NCBI RefSeq assembly: GCF_901212495.1
Contig: NZ_CAAKNY010000047.1
Location: forward strand, 12-10,504
Source of the DNA: Collinsella aerofaciens
GTDB lineage: Bacteria; Actinomycetota; Coriobacteriia; Coriobacteriales; Coriobacteriaceae
Direction: 5' to 3'
Length of the DNA: 10,493 nucleotides
Part shown: positions 1 through 6,069 of the stretch, piece by piece
How positions within the stretch are numbered: the stretch's first letter is position 1
Layout of the letters: each line of letters opens with the position of its first letter
The notes under the pieces: model-generated
Told to the model about the DNA's origin: nothing
Database searches by the model: none
What the model saw: the letters and a program-made list of their open reading frames with translations, nothing else
Made by a program: the position numbers and the translations under genes

Positions 1-1
1 G

Positions 2-29
2 GTTACGGCGTTTGGTAAAACGCCGTAAC
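2..29. terminator. strong hairpin at window start, likely terminator of an upstream gene
   Basis: A perfect 12-bp inverted repeat (GTTACGGCGTTT at 2-13 and its reverse complement at 18-29) closes on a 4-base loop. It is followed by an A+T-rich tail (TTAATAAGTTT) without a clean T-run. Its position just ahead of the promoter of the next operon suggests it ends an upstream transcript outside the window. It could instead be a regulatory palindrome. The hairpin is directly seen; its role is inferred. Confidence 0.5.
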
Positions 30-46
30 TTAATAAGTTTGGTACC

Positions 47-75
47 TTGACAATTAATCCATGCACTCCTAGATT
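47..75 (+). promoter_or_regulatory. sigma70-type promoter of the marR-ABC operon
   Basis: A perfect -35 hexamer TTGACA (47-52) is followed by a 17-base spacer and a -10 of TAGATT (70-75, four of six consensus bases). Transcription would start near 82, leaving a leader of about 50 bases before the regulator's start codon at 131. The region is clearly more A+T-rich than the flanking genes. No other promoter-like pair is visible within the three-gene operon downstream. Confidence 0.7.
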
Positions 76-109
76 GGTTAGGCACAAAACAATTCCACTA
101 CCTAACTAA
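74..109 (+). promoter_or_regulatory. candidate operator for the MarR-family regulator
   Basis: TTGGTTAGG (74-82) and CCTAACTAA (101-109) form an inverted repeat with eight of nine positions matching, separated by 18 bases. The left arm overlaps the last bases of the -10 element and the predicted start site, so a protein bound here would block transcription. MarR-family repressors commonly bind palindromes overlapping their own promoter, so autorepression of the operon is the natural inference. The 18-base gap is longer than in a single compact MarR site, so the arms may be two half-sites or two separate sites. Confidence 0.45.
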
Positions 110-130
110 AGAAAGGAGTAACACTAATCC

Positions 131-637
131 ATGTGCGATGAACCTCTTAGCCTTTGTTCGCACGAGCCCGGCGGCGACCCGTCACAGCCGGCGGATGTAC
201 CCGAAGCGGTCAGCGCCGAAGACAAACTCGCCAAGCGCATCCTGAGCGGTCTGGGTTTTTGCGGCCATTACATGCATTTTCATGGCGGAGGCGTGTCCGG
301 CAAGGCGCCCATCATCTGCCTGCTGGCCAAGCAGCCCGGCGGCGAGATGTCTCAGCAGGAACTCGGCATGCACTTTGACCTCAAGCCGGGGTCGCTTTCC
401 GAGATCTTGTCCAAGCTCGAGGTCAACGGCCTCATCGAACGCAGCCGTAACCCCAAGGATCGACGGCAACTCACCATTCGCCTGACCGAAACCGGCCGGG
501 AAAACGCCCGTATCGACCAGGCGGCCCGCATTCGCTTTAGGGAACAGGCCTTTAGCGCCCTTACGCACGACGAGCGCGAACAGCTCGCCGAGATGCTCGA
601 TAAAATCCGCGTAACCTGGGAGGAACTGGATGATTAA
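131..637 (+). CDS. MarR-family winged-helix transcriptional regulator
   Basis: This 168-residue protein probably senses a ligand and represses the ABC exporter operon that it heads. A winged helix-turn-helix is visible: residues 73-100 form the HTH (MSQQELGMHF, then a recognition helix around 85-97), and the wing carries the family hallmark DRR at 110-112. The helix after the wing (about 119-165) would be the dimerisation arm. Residues 1-35 are an acidic, proline-rich extension that is longer than in typical MarR proteins of about 140-150 residues. A Cys/His cluster (GFCGHYMHFH) follows and could matter for ligand, metal or redox sensing, which is speculative. The ATG at 131 has AGGAG at 114-118, 12 bases upstream, a rather long spacing. 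The stop codon overlaps the next gene by 8 bases. Confidence 0.88.
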   Translation: MCDEPLSLCSHEPGGDPSQPADVPEAVSAEDKLAKRILSGLGFCGHYMHFHGGGVSGKAPIICLLAKQPGGEMSQQELGMHFDLKPGSLSEILSKLEVNGLIERSRNPKDRRQLTIRLTETGRENARIDQAARIRFREQAFSALTHDEREQLAEMLDKIRVTWEELDD

Positions 638-2453
638 AACCCTTATGGGCAGCATCCGCGATTACATGAAGGTCACGATCGCCACGCCGCTGCTCGTGCT
701 TGGCGAGGTAATCTGCCAGATGATGATCCCGTTTATCACCGCCGACATGATCGACGCCATCAAGGACGGCACCGCCGTTACCGAGATGCTGCCCACCGCC
801 GGCCTTCTCATACTCATCGCGCTGACGTCACTCGCCTTTGGCGCCGCCGCGGGCATCACCTGCAGCCATGCCAGCTGCGGCTTTGCCAAGAACCTGCGTC
901 GCGACCTGTTCTACAAGATCCAGACGTTCAGCTTCGCCAACATCGACGAGTTCTCGAGCTCCTCGCTCGTCACCCGCCTCACCACCGACATCAACAACGT
1001 GCAGCAGGCCTTTATGATGCTCATTCGCATCGCCGTGCGCTCGCCGCTGGTGCTGGTCTTTGCCTTTACCATGGCATACGCCATGGGCGGCAGCGTCGCC
1101 ATGGTCTACCTGGTCATCATTCCGCTGCTGGGCTTTGGCCTGTTCTTCATCATCCATAAGGTGCGCCCGATCTTTGCCCGCGTCTTCCACAAGTACGACG
1201 CGCTCAACGAATCCGTTGAGGAAAACGTCACCGGCATGCGCGTGGTCAAGAGTTACGCGCGCGAAGACTTTGAGAAGGAGAAGTTCGCCACCGCCGCGCG
1301 CGACGTCCAGATGGACTTCACCCGCGCCGAGAAGCTGCTCGCCTTCAACAACCCCATGATGAACATTTGCGTCAACGGCGCGTTCGTCGTCATCATCTAC
1401 CTGGGTTCCGAGCTCATCATCACGAGCCAGGGCACCCTGTTCGACGTGGGCCAGCTCTCCTCCATCTTTACCTACGGCTTCCAGATTCTGATGAGCCTAA
1501 TGCAGCTGTCGATGATCTTTGTCATGGTAACCATGGCAGACGAGTCGGCGCACCGCATTACCGAGGTGCTGGCCGCCGAGCCCACGATCGCCAACCCGAC
1601 CGAGCCCGTGCACGAGGTTGCCGACGGCTCCATCGACTTCGATCACGTGAGCTTTAAGTATTCCGAGCATGCCCGCCGCCAGGCGCTCGACGATATCGAC
1701 CTGCATATTAAGAGCGGCGAGACCATCGGCATTATCGGTGGCACCGGCTCGGCCAAGTCGACGCTCGTGAACCTGATCGCCCGCCTGTACGACACCACCG
1801 AGGGCACCGTGCGCGTCGGCGGCGTGGACGTACGCAACTACGATCTGGACGCGCTGCGCCACCAGGTAGCCATGGTGCTGCAGAAAAACGTGCTGTTTAG
1901 CGGCACCATCGCCGAGAACCTGCGCTGGGGCGACCCGAACGCCACCGACGAAGAAGTCCGCGAGGCCGCACATCTGGCCTGCGCCGACGAGTTTGTCGAC
2001 GGCTTCCCCAAGGGCTACGACACCTGGATTGAGCAGGGCGGATCCAACGTTTCCGGCGGTCAGAAGCAGCGCCTTTGCATCGCGCGTGCCCTGCTGCGTC
2101 GCCCCAAGATCTTGATCCTGGACGACTCCACGAGCGCCGTCGACACCAAGACCGACGCCAAGATCCGCGAAGGGCTGGCGAGCTATCTGCCCAACACGAC
2201 CAAGCTCATCATCGCCCAGCGTATTAGCTCCGTGCAGGATGCCGATCGCATCATCGTCATGGAGGGCGGCCGCATCAAGGACATCGGCAACCACGACGAG
2301 CTGCTCAAGACGAGCGAGATCTACCGCGAAACCTTCACCTCGCAGAACAAGATGAGCGCCGAGGGCGAGGATGCGGGCGAGACCGCTGCAGCCGGCACCG
2401 AGGCATCTGCATCGCAAGCCCAGACCCAGGAAGGAGGCGAGGCACATGAGTAA
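630..2453 (+). CDS. ABC exporter half-transporter, degenerate-site subunit (TMD-NBD)
   Basis: This 607-residue half-transporter would pair with the next gene product to form a membrane exporter of drugs, lipids or peptides; the substrate cannot be read from sequence. Residues about 10-310 form the six-helix transmembrane domain, with clear hydrophobic segments near 13-35, 54-74, 130-175 and 245-300. The nucleotide-binding domain starts near 330. Walker A is GGTGSAKST (370-378), with Ala375 replacing the usual Gly before Lys376. The Q-loop is Gln418 and the signature SGGQ is at 475-478. After Walker B Asp498 the catalytic Glu is replaced by Asp499, and the switch His is replaced by Gln530. These changes are typical of the degenerate partner in heterodimeric exporters such as TM287/288 and BmrCD. 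The C-terminal 45 residues are an Ala/Glu-rich tail. GGGAGG at 618-623 sets the start. Confidence 0.93.
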   Translation: MIKTLMGSIRDYMKVTIATPLLVLGEVICQMMIPFITADMIDAIKDGTAVTEMLPTAGLLILIALTSLAFGAAAGITCSHASCGFAKNLRRDLFYKIQTFSFANIDEFSSSSLVTRLTTDINNVQQAFMMLIRIAVRSPLVLVFAFTMAYAMGGSVAMVYLVIIPLLGFGLFFIIHKVRPIFARVFHKYDALNESVEENVTGMRVVKSYAREDFEKEKFATAARDVQMDFTRAEKLLAFNNPMMNICVNGAFVVIIYLGSELIITSQGTLFDVGQLSSIFTYGFQILMSLMQLSMIFVMVTMADESAHRITEVLAAEPTIANPTEPVHEVADGSIDFDHVSFKYSEHARRQALDDIDLHIKSGETIGIIGGTGSAKSTLVNLIARLYDTTEGTVRVGGVDVRNYDLDALRHQVAMVLQKNVLFSGTIAENLRWGDPNATDEEVREAAHLACADEFVDGFPKGYDTWIEQGGSNVSGGQKQRLCIARALLRRPKILILDDSTSAVDTKTDAKIREGLASYLPNTTKLIIAQRISSVQDADRIIVMEGGRIKDIGNHDELLKTSEIYRETFTSQNKMSAEGEDAGETAAAGTEASASQAQTQEGGEAHE

Positions 2454-4365
2454 GGCCGCTACCGCCGAGCGCGCACGCAACCGCAAGGGCGGCACCATGA
2501 CGCGCCTCATCAAGATGCTCTTTGGCTTCTACCCCGTGCTTTTGCCCCTCGTCGTTGCCGGCGTGGTGCTCTGCGCCGTCATCAATTCCATCGGCGCGAC
2601 GTTTCTCCAGAGCGCGCTGCAGGTCATTAGCGAATCGTGGCAGTCGGGCGACTGGACGGCCGCGCAGCCCAAGATCTTGAAGCTTGTGACCACCCTCGGT
2701 TGCATCTATGCCGTGGGCGTCGCCTCCTCGCTCTTCTGGAACCGCGCCATGGCCGTCATCACGCAGGGCTCGCTCGAGAAGCTGCGCGAGAAGATGTTCA
2801 ACCGCATGCAGGACCTGCCGATCCGCTACTTCGACACGCACCAGCGCGGCGACATCATGAGCCACTACACCAACGACATCGACACGCTGCGCCAGATGAT
2901 CAGCCAGTCGCTGCCCAACCTGCTCATGACGATCATCGTCATCGTCACGGTGTTCTTCATCATGCTGTACTACAGCGCGTGGATGTGCCTGGTCATCATT
3001 GCCGGCGTCGCCTTTATGACCTTTATGACCAAGCTGCTCGGCTCCAACTCCGCGCGCTTCTTTATCGCGCAGCAGACTGAGCTCGGCGTAGTCGAGGGCC
3101 ATATCGAGGAGGTCATGAACGGCCAGAAGGTCGTCAAGGCGTTCTGCCACGAGGCCGCTGCCGAGGCCGACTTTGACGAGCGCAACGAGAAGCTCTTCGA
3201 GGTCTCGCAGAAGGCCAACATGTACGCCAACATCCTCATGCCGATCCTCGGGAACCTGGGCGACCTGCTCTACGTGCTGGTCGCGCTGACCGGCGGCATC
3301 TTCCTGGCGCTGGGCGTGCCCAACCTGAGCCTCTCGGGCATGGCGCTCTCCATTGCCGTCGTGGTGCCGTTCCTCAACATGACCAAGCAGTTCTGCGGCC
3401 AGATTGGCCAGATCTCGCAGCAGATCAACGCCGTGGTCATGGGCCTTGCCGGCGCCGAGCGCATCTTTGAGCTGCTCGACGAGGAGCCCGAGGCCGACGA
3501 GGGCTACGTGACGCTTGTCAACGCGCAGGTCAACCCCGACACCTGGCAGCTCGAGGAGGCCGACCACCACACCGGCATGTGGGCGTGGAAGCACCCGCAC
3601 CGCGCCACCGGCGAGATCGAGTACGTACCCCTGCGCGGCGACCTGGTCATGGACAACGTGGACTTTGGCTACACGCCCGACCATGAGGTGCTGCACGGCG
3701 TATCCGTGTACGCCAAGCCGGGTCAGAAGGTCGCGTTTGTCGGCGCCACCGGTGCCGGTAAGACGACCATCACCAACCTCATCAACCGCTTCTACGACAT
3801 CGCCGACGGCAAAATCCGCTACGACGGCATCAACGTCAACAAGATCCGCAAGGCCGATCTGCGCCGCTCGCTGGGTGTGGTACTGCAGGACGTGAACCTG
3901 TTCACCGGCACCGTGATGGACAACATCCGCTACGGCAACCTCGACGCCACCGACGAGGAGTGCATCGCGGCGGCCAAGCTCGCGGGCGCGGACGACTTTA
4001 TCACCCGCCTGCCCGACGGCTACGACACCATGCTCACCGGCAATGGCGCACAGCTGTCACAGGGCCAGCGTCAGCTGATCTCGATCGCGCGCGCCGCCGT
4101 CGCCGATCCGCCGGCGATGATCCTGGACGAGGCCACGAGCTCCATCGACACCCGCACCGAGGCTATCGTGCAGGCGGGCATGGACAAGCTCATGGAGGGT
4201 CGCACGACGTTTGTCATCGCGCACCGCCTGTCCACCGTGCGCAACTCCGACGCGATCATCTGCCTGGACCACGGCCGCATCATCGAGCGCGGCAACCACG
4301 ACGAGCTGATCGCCAAGCGTGGATATTACTACCAGCTCTACACCGGAGCTTTTGAACTGGAGTAG
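2446..4365 (+). CDS. ABC exporter half-transporter, catalytic-site subunit (TMD-NBD)
   Basis: This 639-residue partner of the preceding half-transporter has a six-helix transmembrane domain (about 18-335) and a C-terminal nucleotide-binding domain from about 396. Walker A is GATGAGKTT (433-441). The Q-loop is Gln481. Walker B ends Asp561-Glu562 with the catalytic Glu intact, and the switch histidine is His593. The signature is LSQGQ (537-541), degenerate at one Gly, so the site built from this signature and the partner's Walker motifs would be the inactive one. A segment at 353-395, rich in His and Trp (HHTGMWAWKHPH), sits between the two domains. It is absent from textbook exporters, although I recall it from related Clostridia and Coriobacteria proteins. 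The ATG at 2446 is chosen because AAGGAGG (2431-2437) lies 8 bases upstream. An in-frame extension back to 2371 lacks such a site. The start overlaps the previous stop by 8 bases. Confidence 0.93.
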   Translation: MSKAATAERARNRKGGTMTRLIKMLFGFYPVLLPLVVAGVVLCAVINSIGATFLQSALQVISESWQSGDWTAAQPKILKLVTTLGCIYAVGVASSLFWNRAMAVITQGSLEKLREKMFNRMQDLPIRYFDTHQRGDIMSHYTNDIDTLRQMISQSLPNLLMTIIVIVTVFFIMLYYSAWMCLVIIAGVAFMTFMTKLLGSNSARFFIAQQTELGVVEGHIEEVMNGQKVVKAFCHEAAAEADFDERNEKLFEVSQKANMYANILMPILGNLGDLLYVLVALTGGIFLALGVPNLSLSGMALSIAVVVPFLNMTKQFCGQIGQISQQINAVVMGLAGAERIFELLDEEPEADEGYVTLVNAQVNPDTWQLEEADHHTGMWAWKHPHRATGEIEYVPLRGDLVMDNVDFGYTPDHEVLHGVSVYAKPGQKVAFVGATGAGKTTITNLINRFYDIADGKIRYDGINVNKIRKADLRRSLGVVLQDVNLFTGTVMDNIRYGNLDATDEECIAAAKLAGADDFITRLPDGYDTMLTGNGAQLSQGQRQLISIARAAVADPPAMILDEATSSIDTRTEAIVQAGMDKLMEGRTTFVIAHRLSTVRNSDAIICLDHGRIIERGNHDELIAKRGYYYQLYTGAFELE

Positions 4366-4372
4366 TTCGGCC

Positions 4373-4462
4373 CGCCGAGATGGCCGATTTGCCGCTCATT
4401 CGTCGGGCATGACCCTAAGGTCAATGCCCTCCTCTTTCGGGGCAAATCGACTCATCTCAGCG
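4373..4462. other. long imperfect stem-loop in the 3' region of the ABC operon
   Basis: Nested complementary blocks bracket this 90-base non-coding stretch. CGC (4373-4375) pairs with GCG (4460-4462), GAGATG (4377-4382) with CATCTC (4453-4458), and CGATTTGCC (4385-4393) with GGCAAATCG (4441-4449). Inside, GGGCATGACC (4405-4414) folds on GGTCAATGCCC (4419-4429) with one bulged A and a CTAA loop. About 28 pairs in consistent nested order are unlikely by chance. It starts 7 bases after the exporter stop codon and ends before the terminator. It could be a structured 3' UTR or small RNA of either converging transcript, or an intergenic repeat. No function is known to me. Confidence 0.55.
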
Positions 4463-4489
4463 ACCCAAACACAATGCGCCGCAACGAAT

Positions 4490-4525
4490 AAAGCCTCCGC
4501 AGCCACACGAGCTGCGGAGGCTTTT
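4490..4525. terminator. bidirectional intrinsic terminator between convergent genes
   Basis: AAAGCCTCCGCAGC (4490-4503) pairs perfectly with GCTGCGGAGGCTTT (4511-4524) around a 7-base loop. The + strand 3' side continues in T (4522-4525). The A-rich left flank supplies a U-rich tail on the - strand. The element therefore ends the ABC operon from the left and the GGDEF gene from the right. Confidence 0.88.
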
Positions 4526-4545
4526 CTATGACCTCTGTTGCAAGC

Positions 4546-5637
4546 TTACCGTTCCTCACGTTGCGGCCCGGCTGCCTCGGCTGTCTTTGCGCGGTTCTTG
4601 TCGATGTACATGTTTTTGTCGGCCTGGGAAAAGAGCTCGCGCATCGTAGGCAATTCATCAAAATCACTGGAAAGCGCGTAGCCCACCGCATAGCTGATAT
4701 GCATGTCGGGGTGAGCTTCGGAATGCTCGTTCACGTTCGCACGAACCCGAGCGAGAAAGGACTCCACGGCAGCTCGATCGGCATCCCACAGCACCGCGAT
4801 AAACTCATCGCCGCCGTCGCGGCCCACAAAGCAGGTCTCCGACGCCACGCGCCCCAGCTGCTGGGCAAAAGAACGGATATATTCGTCGCCCTTCTCGTGA
4901 CCAAAGCTGTTATTGACCGTATGCAGATTGTTAAGATCGAAGACGCACAGCGCAACGGGCGCTTCAGCGGAAACGGGATGCTCCTGCCCCAAGATCTCCT
5001 CGCACTTGTTCTTGTTGGGCAGTCCTGTGGCTTCGTCGAGATAGACTTTGTTCTGCAGCTCGCGATTGAGTGCGGCAGTGCGCACCGCGCGAACAAGTTC
5101 GACCGCAAAGGTCGCCACCAAGCCCACGATGTCGATAATCACCAAGCCCTCGAGATAGTTGAGCGCCGACGCCTTCTCCTGAGAGTAGTCCTCTGCGAGT
5201 CGCGTAGCATCGTCGCAAATGCCAAAGAACTCCTCACTCATGGCGATGATGTCGGTGTTCTCGTAGCCGACTTCGCGCACGCGGATGATCTCGGCGCAAA
5301 GCTCATCATAATAGTTTGCAAGCTCGGTCATCTTTGCCTGATACTCATCGTCATCCAGACGGACGAGATTGAGGTCGTCGCTTCCGTAGCGCAAACCATT
5401 AATGTATGAATCTACGGCTCTGAGCAGGTCATCTCGAGGCTGGCCTGCATCCTCGAGCTTAACGATTCGCTGCGTGGTGCCGCGCACCAGACCGGCGTAG
5501 TTGACCACGCGTGCCGTGCCCTGGATATCGGAGACGAGCAGCATAACATTGATGAAGAAGAAGATGAGAACTGCCGTGAGCACCATCATGAGCAAGCGCA
5601 CCGCCCGGCTGGCTTTCTTGACGACAGAAGTATTCAC
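4546..5637 (-). CDS. membrane-anchored GGDEF diguanylate cyclase
   Basis: This 363-residue protein is predicted to make cyclic di-GMP from two GTP at the inner face of the membrane in response to an outside signal. Transmembrane helix 1 is at about 15-35. An external helical region follows (about 36-163), whose segment VNYAGLVRGTTQRIVKLE resembles the PilJ/NarX-type sensor fold. Helix 2 is at about 164-182. The GGDEF domain runs from about 199 to 350, with DEATGLPN at 201-208 and an intact GGDEF motif at 275-279. The inhibitory RxxD I-site expected just before the motif is absent (SETC there), so product feedback may be missing. A GTG start at 5637 is preferred because GGGGAG lies 7 bases upstream. 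A longer frame from a GTG at 5694 has no evident ribosome site. The gene converges on the ABC operon and diverges from tex. Confidence 0.87.
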   Translation of the reverse strand: MNTSVVKKASRAVRLLMMVLTAVLIFFFINVMLLVSDIQGTARVVNYAGLVRGTTQRIVKLEDAGQPRDDLLRAVDSYINGLRYGSDDLNLVRLDDDEYQAKMTELANYYDELCAEIIRVREVGYENTDIIAMSEEFFGICDDATRLAEDYSQEKASALNYLEGLVIIDIVGLVATFAVELVRAVRTAALNRELQNKVYLDEATGLPNKNKCEEILGQEHPVSAEAPVALCVFDLNNLHTVNNSFGHEKGDEYIRSFAQQLGRVASETCFVGRDGGDEFIAVLWDADRAAVESFLARVRANVNEHSEAHPDMHISYAVGYALSSDFDELPTMRELFSQADKNMYIDKNRAKTAEAAGPQREER

Positions 5638-5644
5638 AAGTTCA

Positions 5645-5650
5645 CTCCCC
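5645..5650 (-). promoter_or_regulatory. ribosome binding site deciding the GGDEF start
   Basis: On the - strand GGGGAG sits 7 bases before the GTG codon at 5637. The upstream in-frame GTG at 5694 has no comparable purine-rich stretch. This favours the start that places the first transmembrane helix near the N-terminus, as usual for such sensors. Confidence 0.6.
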
Positions 5651-5826
5651 AAAATGGCAAAAGCACAAGCGGCGCGCGGTGTGCTGAAATCCACATGAGG
5701 TCAACTCTACCATATGGGCCAAGAGCCGCAGACTTGGTGCAGTCTTGAGGCGGAGCTTAATCAGGGTAGTCAATTTGACGATGATTTCTGGATCGAGGGC
5801 TATTTTGCGCCTCAGCTTGGTTCGTT
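5651..5826. other. upstream non-coding part of the GGDEF-tex divergent region
   Basis: No convincing gene is seen here. A 64-codon frame from 5714 on + has no properly spaced ribosome site and runs into the inverted-repeat element, so it is treated as chance. The promoter of the GGDEF gene should lie in or near this stretch, but no confident -35/-10 pair could be picked on the - strand. Confidence 0.4.
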
Positions 5827-5988
5827 CGCCACGAAACGCGCCTATCTACTACGTTTAACCGATCACCCTCAACCATGCCAAATTTCGCGAAATAAAAACC
5901 GCAGGTAGACGGCTTGCATATTCTCGGAAAACCGGGGGATGGTCGATCCATACGGTTCAAACGTAGTAGATAGGCCGTTTTCGTGGCG
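5827..5988. repeat. 162-bp element bounded by long inverted repeats (MITE-like or structured intergenic repeat)
   Basis: The 30 bases at 5827-5856 match the reverse complement of 5959-5988 at 27 positions. The three mismatches are adjacent, and 17 bases on the inner side of them are identical (CTATCTACTACGTTT within). Pairing continues inward with AACCG (5857-5861) against CGGTT (5953-5957). The centre holds the 12-base palindrome ATTTCGCGAAAT (5882-5893) and CGGAAAACCGG nearby, and it is more A+T-rich than the genes. No open frame of note and no clear target-site duplication is visible. It lies between divergent genes, so it is not a shared terminator. Candidates are a miniature inverted-repeat transposable element, a family of coriobacterial intergenic repeats, or a folded RNA. 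Confidence 0.65.
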
Positions 5989-6016
5989 CGGGCACAAAAC
6001 AGTCTTTTGGGACGGG

Positions 6017-6025
6017 TGGTATCCT
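6017..6025 (+). promoter_or_regulatory. possible extended -10 promoter of tex
   Basis: TGGTATCCT combines a TGn extension with a -10-like TATCCT (6020-6025), about 45 bases before the tex start. No good -35 hexamer lies at the usual distance. The site is just 28 bases to the right of the inverted-repeat element, so that element forms the far-upstream flank of the promoter. Confidence 0.35.
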
Positions 6026-6069
6026 TGGTAGCCCTGTGCGGCAAACGCACCCTAAACGCAAGGAGTTCC

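Noticed and set aside
47..62. Resemblance of TTGACAATTAAT to the E. coli trp/tac -35 region
   Set aside because: Only the -35 and early spacer match, the -10 differs, and the context is native; this is taken as coincidence, not a cloning artefact.
2335..3696. 453-codon open frame on the - strand opposite the second ABC gene
   Set aside because: It covers conserved transporter sequence on the + strand and reads as His/Val/Asp-rich low-complexity protein without recognisable domains.
4528..5409. 293-codon open frame on the + strand opposite the GGDEF gene
   Set aside because: It starts within the terminator tail, has no supported ribosome site, and lies antisense to a protein with an intact GGDEF motif.
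5714..5908. 64-codon frame MGQEPQTWCSLEAEL... upstream of tex
   Set aside because: No correctly spaced ribosome site, and its second half is the inverted-repeat arm. The opposite arm gives a similar AYLLRL reading only because the DNA repeats are complementary.
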